Part shown: positions 43,731 to 53,208 of the stretch, piece after piece
Layout of the letters: each line of letters starts with the position of its first letter
How positions within the stretch are numbered: position 1 is the stretch's first letter
NCBI GenBank assembly: GCA_011947345.1
Contig: JAAVTG010000095.1
Location: 62,001-126,000, forward strand
Length of the DNA stretch: 64,000 nucleotides
Direction of reading: 5' to 3'
From: Phytophthora quininea
Lineage: Eukaryota > Oomycota > Peronosporomycetes > Peronosporales > Peronosporaceae
Position numbers and translations under genes: made by a program
Notes under the pieces: generated by a model
Database searches by the model: none
What the model was told of the DNA's origin: nothing
The model's input: the letters and a program-made list of their open reading frames with translations, nothing else

Positions 43731-44236
43731 CTAATAGTCCGTTTTAAGCATGTCTCGTAGCTTCAAGGACCACTGCACCTTGCGCATGAGCTCTGTGTCC
43801 TGCCTCCCCTTGTCGAGGATCCTCTTGAGATTTTGGGCGACGATCATCCGCTGAACCTCATCCCTTGTCTTGCGGCTTTTGCCCACATCTTTAACGGCCT
43901 GTTTGAACGTGTTGGCAATGAATTCGTCGTTCACCAGGTTCTCCTTGAGTGTGGCTTGAGCTTCGGCGAATTTGAGTGCCTCTTGAGCTTGTTTGATTTC
44001 AGGTGGTGTCTTCTTCACGCCAAGCGCGTTCTTGATGGACTAAAACGACAGCCTCTCTTCCTCGTCTGGGTCGGCTGCTTTGAGGCCGCGTAGATGTCTT
44101 GCCTCAGTGCTTGGCACCGCCTCGAGTGAGCGTGTCAAACTGGGTCCCAGTTCCAGGGTGTCGATAGCTCCAGACCGATTGTCAGCAAGACAACTGTCGC
44201 TGCTGCGAAGACGTAGCGGGGTACCGGTAGACCCAT
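43731..44236 (-). pseudogene. RXLR effector E11 (deletion, nonsense, frameshift)
   Basis: The ATG at 44236 begins a normal signal peptide start, but about 30 bases covering the cleavage site are deleted near 44180. This puts the RHLR...EEER region (44100-44055) out of frame. A TAG at 44041-44043 replaces a serine codon conserved in E1/E5. Downstream, 95 codons are open (V-N-D-E-F-I-A-N-T-F) to the stop at 43731, with a diverged C-terminus. It belongs to the E1/E5/E16 subgroup. Confidence 0.7.
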
Positions 44237-44276
44237 GGAGAAGACGTAGAATTGGCTTGTTGCGGAGAGAGAAAGT

Positions 44277-44549
44277 TTAGAGATGATCCTCCTTGGCGCA
44301 CAGTGTCGCCTCGTACGCCTGCACCTTGTCCTTTGATAGTGTCAAAGACTTACCTCTCGCATTCTGGAATAAGCTCAGCATCGTCGCAGCCCCTGCACCA
44401 GCAACATCCTCAAGACCACTATCGGCAACTCTGTCGCTGCATGCGGCATTCCTGGTCGGAAAGCGAGCTACTGTCGCTGCTGCCTCGGCGACAAAATTGT
44501 TTCCTCTCATCCCTGATATCCTGGTATATTTGATGCCAACACGATCCAC
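44277..44549 (-). pseudogene. Unknown coding fragment related to 51780-52080
   Basis: The minus-strand frame contains R-F-P-T-R-N-A-A, G-L-E-D-V-A-G-A-G-A-A-T-M and S-L-T-L-S-K-D-K-V-Q-A. The same residues appear at 51850-52020 on the plus strand, split by one base. It runs in frame from repeat block 44505-44863. The product is not recognised. Confidence 0.4.
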
Positions 44550-44863
44550 CGACTCGGTTCCCTAGTCAAAGTATACAAAAGTTGATATCACTGTCTGATC
44601 CCATACTTGATGCCGCTGCGGCACAAAAGTGATAGTTTATATCGAAATTTGTATGGTGTCCTAGAGCAAACAAAACATGGGGAATTGCCGTCTGAAACAG
44701 TGATTTCCATGTGGAAGTTGGGCTGGACAAAACTTTGACCGCAAAACTCGCTTTCACTGCGACTACGATGCTAATCAGCACCCTAGTGATGAAAATAAGT
44801 CTTTTTTGTTGCTTTATTGTTGCTCCAGCCGAGCAAAATGTCTGACTTCAGGCAAAGTGCCAT
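44505..44863 (-). repeat. Dispersed repeat block (copy 2)
   Basis: Inverted match to 9539-9907. It abuts the truncated effector E12 at 44863, so its arrival may have cut that gene. Confidence 0.5.
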
Positions 44864-45056
44864 CACGTCCCTGTCAACGCGACGTTCGAGAGGATCTTTG
44901 ACAAGGTGGGTGAGAGCGATGACTATCTGTACAAGGTGTTTGCGGCGTTTCAAATTCCAAAGTGAGTCAGGACGACGTCTTCTACACACTGAACGTTGCT
45001 AGGAGCAAGACGTACGACAACTTTATCATCGCTACTCAACGTACCTGAGTTGGTTC
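44864..45056 (+). pseudogene. Effector E12, C-terminal fragment
   Basis: In two frames this encodes the family C-terminus: F-E-R-I-F-D-K-V, D-D-Y-L-Y-K-V-F, then a one-base shift, D-D-V-F-Y-T-L-N-V-A-R-S-K-T-Y. The N-terminal three quarters are absent. The bases that follow (to about 45250) resemble the E4 3' flank. Nothing else is recognised up to 45924. Confidence 0.55.
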
Positions 45057-46099
45057 TTTCAGAACACGTTCTCATGCTACGCTTGGTTGGCTTACACAAT
45101 GAGAATTGAGGCTTACAGATCGCAAGTAGCATGGCGACAGCGATTCAAAGTGTTTTCTTCAAGTATGTCTTCCGATTTGGCTGCCAAGAACCTTACATCA
45201 GCGAGGTCCAGTAAAAAATACTGTCGGTTATTACTTTTCTGTCTTGACGTCGTGACCGACACAATACGCTTTTGACAGCGACTGCGATTCCTTACGCTAC
45301 AGCGTCCCAATAAAAGAGCCCAGTTGATCATCAATCGGCCGTTGCACTCGACAAGCTTGTTTTCTTCTTGCTGAGAAACTTGACCAGCAAATTCAATGGT
45401 CAAGTGTTACGGAAGACACTGCATTTTCCCGACAAAAACAAATTCTTTCGCCAAAACAGCGAGAATGAACAACAATCCTGCACTCACTTCAATAACGTCG
45501 CTTTCCAAGCGGTGAAGACTTTACGACTTTCCAGATCGATGTAACAAAAACTTACAGCGCAGCTGCACAAGACCCAACAATCAACTAGAGACGAAGGTCA
45601 CAGCAAATAAGCATAGCCTTCAGCTGTATCAGGACGTTATTAGTTAGGATTAACAGAGGATAGAGAGAAACCTCCAAGACGTTAACGCGGTAGTTGCCAT
45701 CTTGGCACGTCTTGTTGTAAACAGGTTTGGTCCAGTTTAAAAACTTTGTAAGCCTCCGCTTTCTTATGCTCCGCTCTACGTTTTACCCAGTACACTGGCG
45801 TCGTCTTGCAGTAGAATTTTGAGCTCCAGACCTGTTTTCGCCTGGCTGGCTTCTGTCCACGCAAGAAATCGGCGCTCTCTCTCTCATCAACATATTGAGG
45901 ATTTCCTTGAGAGAGTGCGACCCATCATGTGATGAATTTCTTACGCCACTCCACGTGCTTCGAAGGTACGTTCAGAAGTGAATAGTACACGACTGCGAGC
46001 AGCACTGATTTGGATCTACAGTGTAGATTCCGACTCAGGTGATCAATTCGCGTGAGGAATACAGAAAATCCTCGACCAACTCGTCGTCGGCAAGCCTGT

Positions 46100-46440
46100 A
46101 GTGCGAGGCGTGCCCAGCCACGCCAAGCTAACGGCAGCGCTGCCAAGCTGCTGGCCTCGTGCACAATGAGTTCTAGATTCACTGCAATAACGCCAAGCAT
46201 GTTGACACTCACGACAGCCGTATTGATGATAACGACAACGGTGTTGACGATAACGACAACCGTGTTGACGATAACGACAACGGTGTTGACGATAACGACA
46301 ACCGTGTTGACGATAACGACAACCGTGTTGACTGGAGCGCCAGCCAACCAAGCACATCTGGACCCCAAGCCGGACTCCAGCAGAGAGTAGATCACTTGTC
46401 AATGTACCAAATAGACTTCGGCCGACTTCCTGGGAGCTCC
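46100..46440 (+). repeat. Third copy of the E8-tail/upstream block
   Basis: Matches 34617-34900 in direct orientation. It encodes the same S-A-A-K-L-L ... T-G-A-P-A-N-Q-A tail, ending at 46390. It lies about 240 bases upstream of effector E13. Confidence 0.6.
46222..46326. repeat. 21-bp minisatellite, five units
   Basis: The unit GTTGACGATAACGACAAC plus C/G-G-T is repeated five times, with alternating C/G at one position. The other two copies of the block have one unit. In frame it encodes a repeated T-I-T-T-T-V-L heptapeptide. The antisense frame is also open. Confidence 0.85.
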
Positions 46441-46676
46441 GCCGACTCCCCATCGTGTCTTCAATTAGTACCTTCAAAACCGCGGAACGATACGAGTGGA
46501 CGTGTCGTCCGATATGCACATCCACAGAGTGTCATGCTCGTGGCTGTGAATTCCCAAACTCAAATCGAACAGATGCTCGCGACGATAACACAATGGTCAG
46601 GTTGACGGTAAACACCTCGGCGATCACTCCGGAATTCGATCTCAAGTTTACAAGCAGTTGACCTTTTGTCTTCTCC

Positions 46677-47270
46677 ATGCGTCAATCCTACTGCATTTTT
46701 GCCGTCACCGTTGTTGTCGTTCTGGCTTGCAGCAGTCCACTTTCCGCGGCTGCAAGCACCGACAAGACCGAGACGAGATTTCTACGTCGTCTCGAAACAA
46801 GCGACCAAGACAATGAAAACCAAGAAGAAAGGCTTTCATTTTCGTCGATCACGACTATCTTTAGAGGCGGTGCGAATACAGCGAAGAAGACCTCGGCGGA
46901 AGCTAAGCAAGCTCGAGCTGCCGCTAAGCAGGCTCAAGCAGCGCTCAAACAGGCCAACGCAGAAGCCAAGCTCCTGAAGCAGATGCAACGTGACGACTTC
47001 ATCGTCAACACATTCAAGAACGACCTCAAAGCTTACAGAAAAGCTGTGGGGGCACGCAAGGCAGATAAGATGCCAGTTGGCGAGAATGTTAGCAGGATTG
47101 TTGCTCAAGCCGAAAAGAATGACGACTATCTGTACAAGGTGTTCAGGGCTTTGAAGAAGGGCGGAATGTCCGAGGACGACGTGTTCGTAACCCTCAACGT
47201 TGCGAACACCAAAGTGTACGATTCGTTCTACTATAGCTACGCGAGGTTCCTCAGCATGTCGGCGAACTAG
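46677..47270 (+). CDS. RXLR-EER effector E13 (intact)
   Basis: 197 residues from the ATG at 46677. Signal peptide: a Y-C-I-F-A-V-T-V-V-V-V-L-A-C core with cleavage likely after A-A-A. RFLR lies near residue 36 and N-Q-E-E-R near residue 50. Then comes an Ala/Lys helix (K-Q-A-R-A-A-A-K-Q-A-Q-A-A) and the conserved R-D-D-F-I-V-N-T-F and D-D-V-F-V-T-L-N-V-A-N-T-K. It is the most regular member of the cluster: full motif set, one exon, no lesions. The stop is 48 bases from the stop of the convergent E14. Confidence 0.88.
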   Translation: MRQSYCIFAVTVVVVLACSSPLSAAASTDKTETRFLRRLETSDQDNENQEERLSFSSITTIFRGGANTAKKTSAEAKQARAAAKQAQAALKQANAEAKLLKQMQRDDFIVNTFKNDLKAYRKAVGARKADKMPVGENVSRIVAQAEKNDDYLYKVFRALKKGGMSEDDVFVTLNVANTKVYDSFYYSYARFLSMSAN

Positions 47271-47318
47271 GGTGAGGCAGCGTGAGTGTCAGTCGCGTAT
47301 ACTACTAGAAATGAATAT

Positions 47319-47951
47319 TCAGTTTATTTTCTCATACGTAAATGGCTGTGGCAGAAACTCTTGGAGATACTCCACGTATCGACTGTGAATGCTCTCGTAC
47401 GTCTTGGAGTTCGCGATGTTTAAAGTATTGTAGAGGTCCTTCTCACCGACCCTGGCTTTCTTCAATGCCCCGAACATTTTCTCGAGAAACTTGTCGTTGT
47501 TATTCGTCTGGGCGAGTATCTTCGCGAAGGTTTCGTCGATGGAGACCTGTTCCCCACTCTCCACCGCCTTCTTCCTGGCATCTTCAGCGATTCTATATCT
47601 CTTAGCAATATAGTCGTCGCTATCGATGAGTATCTGGAACCTAGAGTCTTCTCTGGTCTGCTTGAAGGCTGTCTCTGCTTTCTTGGCGGCAACTTCGGCC
47701 TGCTTGATTTCTTCAGGCGACTTTTTCCCGGTTTCAAACAAATACTTGAGCCAAGACGGCACTCTCTCTTCCTTCGTGGTGTGCTCGGCGTCGCGTTTTT
47801 CGAGGCCTCGTAGGAGTCCGTTGTGTTGTGCCTCGCCGAGCCAGCCCGTTGATCTCGTCGTGGTCTCGATCCTTGTAGCCGACGAGGAGGAACTTGCACA
47901 CACCACCAGAATGACTGTGGCAACCGTTGACAAGCAGTAGGAGGGGCGCAT
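47319..47951 (-). CDS. RXLR-like effector E14 (GLLR...EER, intact)
   Basis: 210 residues from the ATG at 47951, chosen because the hydrophobic signal peptide (Y-C-L-S-T-V-A-T-V-I-L-V-V-C-A) starts there; upstream in-frame Met codons would bury it. The RXLR position reads G-L-L-R, followed by K-E-E-R near residue 63. The body keeps the family order (K-S-P-E-E-I-K-Q-A helix; D-D-Y-I-A-K-R-Y; K-D-L-Y-N-T-L-N-I-A-N-S-K-T-Y) but is the most diverged in sequence. Whether GLLR still serves as the RXLR is uncertain. It is convergent with E13. Confidence 0.82.
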   Translation of the reverse strand: MRPSYCLSTVATVILVVCASSSSSATRIETTTRSTGWLGEAQHNGLLRGLEKRDAEHTTKEERVPSWLKYLFETGKKSPEEIKQAEVAAKKAETAFKQTREDSRFQILIDSDDYIAKRYRIAEDARKKAVESGEQVSIDETFAKILAQTNNNDKFLEKMFGALKKARVGEKDLYNTLNIANSKTYESIHSRYVEYLQEFLPQPFTYEKIN

Positions 47952-49732
47952 CAGATGAGAGACTAAAGTCTTAATAGTAAAGGAGCGGGTTCTGTTGGTG
48001 ACGTTTTCTTTGCCGATCTCAATGATAGTTCGTTTCATACAGTGAGGTGGCTCAGCCACTGGCTGGCGAAGGTGCAGCGGAGGTGACAACTCAGGTGTTG
48101 CCGTGCCGATAGCAGTCGTCATGAGGCGCGGCGCGACATGGTGCCGAGCCGAGGGAATCTGACTTTACCGACCCCTTCTTTTACTGACCCTTCTTGACTG
48201 GTACACACTGTACCAGTTTGTGGATTCGTGTGGTGGACACCACATGTTGCCATTTTCTGGAGCGAGTATCCGACGGCGAATCAGCCGAAGTTCTGCCGAC
48301 GGCGGCGCAGCAATGCGATGAAGGGGAGCGCAGCTCCATTCACTTTACGCCGCGCAAGACTCAGCACTGTGCGCAGTCTAGTTGGTGGCAAGTGGCCACA
48401 GACTGCGACTACCAAGTGACACGAAAGCAGAACGGTTACGGCGCTGCTGAGTAGCATGGCATGACGGAGCGACGAGACGAGGCGATCGCTGAGGGCTGAC
48501 TCTTGCCTTTGTTGGTGGAGATGGAGAGTAGACTACGTCTGCTTGTATGCCGACGGTGGAGGAACACACGTGGGGAGCAGATTTCATTCGACTTTGACCC
48601 AGCAGTTCTAGAGTTGCTTTGTTTTGAGCAACAGCTCGAACTGGATGGCGAGTGCTGTACCAACCAACTACGTATCGACAGATGTGACCCAAAGCCCAAG
48701 ATATACGAGTGCGCTTCTCGACGATTGGTGTGGAGAGAAACTAAGGACCGGGAGTAATGGTGGCCGATGGACGGCAGTACGCTACAGTATGTGCGGCGTC
48801 CAGGCCATGGTTATCCTTAAGAAGCGCAGCCCAGATCCAAGCAAACTGCAGGTACCACGTAGAAGTCTGCAGCTCCGGCGAGCTCCCAGTAGCCTGCTAT
48901 CTCCGAGCCACTTCTACGACTCGGACGACTAACATCATCAAGAGCAAGGCAGTCGCCCGACGGCGCAAGAGAGACCCCAAGCTTCCTATCCAAAGCTGCA
49001 GCTGTTGAGCCGGATAAGTTTGCTTGAAACCGCACAAGATCTCGTGTGGATGCCGTGAGGAATGCAACGTAGCGCAGCGATCGAACTCGTGGTGCCAAGG
49101 AGAACTCGACTCGGCGGTGGATTCGTCAAGCAGAGCAAGTCGAGTGCTATGCGACATCGTGGTGAATATCGAGAGGAGAAGTATTTGCCAGCCTAGCCGT
49201 GCAGTTGCAACTAGGTCCGGTGTTGCGGTTGCTTCCGAAATTTGCGCCAATGGACGGCGTGGACATCGGTCTCCGATCGTGGATTGGCTGAAACCCTTTG
49301 GATCGCTCTAGGAGGGATGACCTCCAGTCAATCCCACTGCAAGTGAAGCGCCACCCGGCCGCTCGGACAACGCTACCAAGAGTTCCTGTTGTCGATCACG
49401 GAGCTCGGAAATTCGCGTCTGCATGGATTGGATGCATCACGTTATCTGGTCCGGGAAACCACAGCGTTTGGCTAGTCGAGATTGCCGTGAGCCGCAGCTC
49501 TTGGCCACCTCGCCATCTCGAACTTGCCGTTTGTATTGGCGCTGGTCAAAGAAACGCCACGCCGGAAGGGGCGCACGCGATGTCGCCCCGCCGCGAGGTT
49601 TTACGGAAAAACCTCGGGTCACTAGCGACCAATCTCTCGGGTGAGCTGCCAGAGCTGGAGCTGCTCGCGTGTCATTTCTGCGGAAGAACCGGAGCTGAGA
49701 AGAGGTCCAAGCCAAGAGAGAGAGAGAGAGAG
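47952..49732. other. No supported gene; 5' regions of E14 and the CCHC gene
   Basis: Open frames of 60-120 codons occur on both strands (for example 48503-48757 and 49298-49732), but none shows a domain or a repeat elsewhere in the window. The part nearest 49733 probably includes the 5' untranslated region of the zinc-knuckle gene. Confidence 0.4.
49715..49732. repeat. GA microsatellite directly before the CCHC gene start
   Basis: AGAGAGAGAGAGAGAGAG immediately precedes the ATG at 49733. A similar purine tract lies at 50228-50244. Confidence 0.7.
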
Positions 49733-50178
49733 ATGGAGTCTGCTGACCAGCGCAAGTGCCACAACTGCGGCCAGGCGGGCCACCTGCGTCGCGACTGCCC
49801 CGAGGCACCGTCCCAGGAGGGCGGCTTCGGCGGCTTCAGCGGCGCCGCCTGCTTCAACTGCGGCAAGGTGGGCCACCTCAAGCGCGACTGCCCTACGGGC
49901 GGCAACCGCGTGTGCCACAACTGCGGCCAGGCCGGCCACTTCCGCCGCGACTGCCCCGAGGAGGTGCAGCCCCCAAGTGCCACAACTGCGGCGAGACCGG
50001 CCACCTGCGTCGTGACTGCCCCCAGGAGCTGCACGAGTCGCGCAAGTGCCACCACTGCGGCCAGACCGGCCACCTGCGCCGCGACTGCCCTGACGACAGC
50101 GGCCCGAGCGAGGACAAGTGCTACCAGTGCGGCGAGACGGGCCACTGGGCCCGCAACTGCCCCGGCGCCAAGGCCTAA
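49733..50178 (+). CDS. CCHC zinc-knuckle protein, CNBP/Gis2-like (one-base frame break)
   Basis: About 148 residues from the ATG at 49733, with six C-x2-C-x4-H-x4-C knuckles: C-H-N-C-G-Q-A-G-H, C-F-N-C-G-K-V-G-H, C-H-N-C-G-Q-A-G-H, then after a frame change C-H-N-C-G-E-T-G-H, C-H-H-C-G-Q-T-G-H and C-Y-Q-C-G-E-T-G-H, ending G-A-K-A. The family binds single-stranded nucleic acid and regulates translation; human CNBP and yeast Gis2 have seven knuckles. The break lies in a run of five C at about 49971-49975, where one C is missing. In such a conserved gene an assembly error is likely. GC-rich third positions mark it off from its TE neighbours. Confidence 0.85.
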
Positions 50179-50823
50179 GTAGGCCAAGGACGCCTATCGA
50201 GCTGCGAGAAGGAGAGAGGAGGGAGCGAGACGAGAGAGAGAGAGGGTATAGATGTGTGACGACGCGCGGAACTGCCCGCTTTGTACTAGTATTATCCCGA
50301 GGAGAGTTCGGCCTTTCGTGGTGGCGAGACGCGGTAGTGAAGGTGCGAGAAGAGAGAGAAGGAGCTGCTGCCCCCACCGGCAGACGCTCGGATTTCTTAT
50401 TAACCCCCTAGTAAACTACAACGATACCTGTCTGTGCGTGTTGCTGGATCGTCACGTTCCTGATGGAGAGGAAGCGGCGTGTGATGAGGGGCAATACCGC
50501 TGTAGTTGGAGGATTGGCATAGCAATGCTATGAAGTCATTCTGGTGATGCGTCCACCATGACAATGGTCGCCATCATTTGCAGTGAAGGGGAAAAGATTC
50601 CTAGATGCATACTAGTACTGCAGTACGATAGAAGCGTGGGAAGGAGACCTGTTGAACGCGGGTATACTACCAAATACATCTCGAAATCCTCGAGCGTGCT
50701 GCCTCGCGTTAATTTTTCTTCATCTTTCTCCTTCGTACTTGCTTTTCCTCATCTCTTGTCTGTCGCTCGCCGAAGCGAACGGATCGGCTTCCTTCCGCGT
50801 CGTCTCTCTTCGGCGGCGACGCG

Positions 50824-51119
50824 CTACGATTGTTTCGCATTAAATGCTGCCGCCCGCGCCGCCAGTTTTCGGTCGCGCTCGTCCATCATGCGGTCCCAGT
50901 CGGTCAGCAGCTCCAGCTTGCTCTGTGAAATGGAAGAGGAAACCACCAGAATGGACAAGAGAGGTTAAATCAGCTAAACCAGGCGGTTAATACGAGCAAC
51001 AGGGGGCGCACCTGCATGTTGTTGCGCGCCTGCCACTTGTTGACGGCGCCGTAGCCCACGCCCATGAGCGAGAAGGCGACGGAGATGACGACGAGGCCCG
51101 GCAGTACTTGGTACGGCAT
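50824..51119 (-). CDS. NDUFA1: Mitochondrial complex I subunit NDUFA1 (MWFE)
   Basis: A small inner-membrane accessory subunit of NADH:ubiquinone oxidoreductase. Exon 1 is 51119-51012 (36 codons); a GT...AG intron of 89 bases (51011-50923) is followed by exon 2, 50922-50824 (32 codons plus TAG). The 68-residue product has the family shape: short start with L-P-G-L, one membrane helix (V-V-I-S-V-A-F-S-L-M-G-V-G-Y), then a charged tail with D-W-D-R-M-M-D-E-R-D-R. This matches the family's E/D-R-D-R motif and ~70-residue length. Splice signals are CAG|GTGCGC and TTTCACAG|AG, with a pyrimidine-rich acceptor. Identification is from motif memory. Confidence 0.75.
50923..51011 (-). other. Intron of NDUFA1-like gene
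   Basis: 89 bases, GT...AG, joining two frames in phase to give the full-length small subunit. Confidence 0.7.
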
Positions 51120-51205
51120 CCTGTTCGCTAGACGATGCGATCGAGAGGCTGAGGTCGTTTGTTATTATTATATATACCAGGGAGTCATTAAGCTGTTGTG
51201 ACACA

Positions 51206-51760
51206 CTAAATACGATCCTGGTAGTCAATTAGCATTGTATCACTTCCTGCTCTTGCCAGCGAGCTGCTGCACTTGGATCTCCACGGAGGACGCCTCCAGC
51301 ACGCAGGGAAGTCGGTCAAGGAGAAAGGATCCAGCAGCACGTCATCGTCCATACACAGTTGCTACAGTAAACGTCTTTAGACAGAAGTTAAACTGTGTAG
51401 CCATGGTTGCAGCCAGTTACCGTCTCCTCTTGCTTGAGCGCGTATTCGTCTTCCAGGAACGCCTTCAGCACGGCAATAGTATGACCCTTCTTGAACTGCA
51501 AAGCAGTTAGTACAGTAAGTACATATATCTCGAAAGAGCCTACCTCGCGCGACACTGTCGAGTCGTCCGGCAGGACAAAGGTGATCTAGAACCAGTGTAA
51601 GATGAATACAAAAGCTATTTAGCACCTTAAACTACGGCACCTGGATGGGCTCCTCTTGCAGCGCCATGACGTGGTCGAACTTGCTCTCCTCTCCATGCCT
51701 GACATCGTCGTCTTTACTGCCGGCACTCAGCAAGCCCAGATCGAGCGCGGGCTGCGGCAT
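51206..51760 (-). CDS. Ubiquitin-like domain protein, four exons
   Basis: Exons on the minus strand: 51760-51641 (40 codons), 51585-51544 (14), 51495-51421 (25), and 51361 onward. The introns are short (55, 48, 59 bases), all GT...AG and in phase. After an acidic leader the product reads I-T-F-V-L-P-D-D-S-T-V, F-K-K-G-H-T-I-A-V-L-K, then L-C-M-D-D-D-V-L-L-D-P-F-S-L-T-D-F. That is a ubiquitin beta-grasp, in which strand, helix and L-x-D-x-x-S-L-x-D-F can be recognised. In the last exon the expected final strand (S-S-V-E-I-Q-V-Q-Q-L) is one base out of frame, starting near 51303 and ending at 51240. The zero-frame end is 51206. There is no C-terminal Gly-Gly, so it is a UBL-domain protein, not a conjugated modifier. 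Confidence 0.65.
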
Positions 51761-51779
51761 GGTCGATGCGTCTCTTCAA

Positions 51780-52092
51780 GATTGCTGACACAATTGGTGT
51801 TTTCAAAATACTCCAGGGCTTAAGCATGCAAAACGTTGGCAAGTCGCTTTCCAAGCAGGAATGCGGCCTCCAGCGACGGCGTTGTCGGTGCCAGTCTCGA
51901 GGATGTTGCTGGTGCGGGGCGGCGACAATGCCGAGTTTGTTCCAGACCACGCTGGGCCGATCGCTGACGCTATCGAAGGCCAAGGTGCAGACTTGCGAGG
52001 CAAAACTGTGCGTCGAGGACGCCGACAAGGACGTCTTCTGTCGGTCGGAGGCTGATGAATTTATGACAGAAAAAACGCACTCAAGAAAGTGA
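51780..52092 (+). pseudogene. Unknown coding fragment related to 44277-44549
   Basis: Plus-strand frames give A-S-R-F-P-S-R-N-A-A, then S-L-E-D-V-A-G-A-G, then (one base shifted) A-A-T-M-P-S-L-F-Q and S-L-T-L-S-K-A-K-V-Q, ending before AAG|GTGAGT-like sequence at about 52090. The match to 44277-44549 is at protein level. It starts next to, and divergent from, the ubiquitin-like gene. Product unknown. Confidence 0.4.
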
Positions 52093-52284
52093 GTAGAAAT
52101 AAAACTCAACAACCAACTGCAAGACGACACATACATTGTCAAAGTACTCCATCATGCGAACAGGAGCAATGTTTTGATCTGCTTGGTATCGTTCGTCTAC
52201 TATCGAAACCTTGTTTCTCTCGATTAAACGACTGGTTGTTCATTATTATTTTTATTAATATTACTAAATCTGTTTGTTTTGCAT

Positions 52285-52620
52285 GTCGTAGAGACTTCAC
52301 TAGAACCCACCAACACTCGAACGATTGTGGGTTTGCTGGTCACCCCAAGTAGAATATGTTGGACATTGGTGATAAATAAGAGAAGTATTCATTGTCGAAT
52401 GATACTAGCAAACGAGCGACAGGACTGGGTTAGTTCCTTCAAAACAGTTTTTATTCTACGCTCGGTTGATTTGCACAGGCTTTCAGTCCACGTAAGCAGC
52501 AAGACGACAGCGATTCAAAACGTTTTCTACAGACCTCTCCTCCGATTCGTGCTGCCGAGAACTTCGCATCAACAGAAGCAAAATAAATATGGCTATCCAT
52601 TCTGCAGCTTTATGCTACCA
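52285..52620 (+). repeat. 3' flank of effector E15, shared with E4
   Basis: Direct match to 8195-8649, shorter because it lacks the tandem expansion and a few small segments. No gene supported. Confidence 0.55.
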
Positions 52621-53060
52621 CTAAAACGCGGTGGCCAACACACAACCAAGCACAGCACGGTATAAACTTTCATACGTCTTGCTGTTGGCGATATTCAGAG
52701 TGTAGAAAACGTCGTTCTGACTCACATCGGACTTTCGCAACGCCCCAAACACCTTGAACAGATACTTCTCGTTCCCACCCGTCTTGTCAAGGACCTTCTT
52801 CAACGTCTCGTCGATGGGAATACCCTTATCCGATTTTCCTTTCGAATTGGCCTTCTCCCAGGCCTTATGGGCGTTCTTGAAAATCTCGCCGATACTGTCG
52901 TCACTTTGCAGCCGCTCCTGGAGCTTGGTTTCTGCCTTGGCTTGTTTAATCACTGCTCGGGCTCTTGAACATATACTCGTCGCTCTCAATGACCAGTTTG
53001 AATGTCGCGTCCATGGAAATGTCTTTGTCCGACTTACCTTTCGGCTTCTTCGCTTGGAGG
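52621..53060 (-). pseudogene. Effector E15, mosaic of two minus-strand fragments
   Basis: 52975-52621 is a clean effector C-terminal half: A-V-I-K-Q-A-K-A, G-K-S-D-K-G-I-P-I, D-V-F-Y-T-L-N-I-A-N-S-K-T-Y. Just upstream, 53060-52976 is a different effector piece (K-G-K-S-D-K-D-I-S-M-D-A-T-F) whose normal position in the protein is further downstream, joined out of order. No signal peptide or RXLR is present. The 195-codon open frame from 53205 across this junction is chimeric and unlikely to be a gene. Confidence 0.6.
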
Positions 53061-53192
53061 ATGCTGATGAATGCACCACTCTCGCAAGGCAACCAAGCAA
53101 GCACGAGCTGCCGCTAAGAAAGTCCAACTGACGCAGACGGATGTCTTCATTAGCAAGACATTCGAGAACGCCAAAAAATACGACTGCCAATT
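53061..53192 (+). pseudogene. Effector fragment in opposite orientation
   Basis: The plus strand encodes T-K-Q-A-R-A-A-A-K-K-V-Q and D-V-F-I-S-K-T-F-E-N-A-K-K, the helix and the F-I-x-K-T-F box of the effector family. It adjoins E15 head to head and is cut at 53192 by the LINE target site. Confidence 0.5.
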
Positions 53193-53208
53193 CCCAATTC
53201 TCCAAGTA

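Noticed and set aside
46222..46326. CRISPR array
   Set aside because: Units are contiguous with no spacers. It is an ordinary minisatellite in a eukaryotic genome.
45925..46395. Minus-strand hydrophobic protein with a repeated V-N-T-V-V-V-I
   Set aside because: It starts from a GTG, overlaps the minisatellite, and is antisense to the frame that is fused to effector E8. It cannot be excluded but is not supported.
48194..49311. Several 60-100-codon frames between E14 and the CCHC gene
   Set aside because: No start context, domain, repeat or splice evidence on either strand.
49622..50377. Long minus-strand reading frames opposite the CCHC gene
   Set aside because: They are antisense shadows of a GC-rich repetitive gene. 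The Cys/His pattern is only on the plus strand.
52621..53205. A 194-residue effector gene E15 read from 53205
   Set aside because: The N-terminal part is antisense or out-of-order effector sequence and there is no signal peptide.
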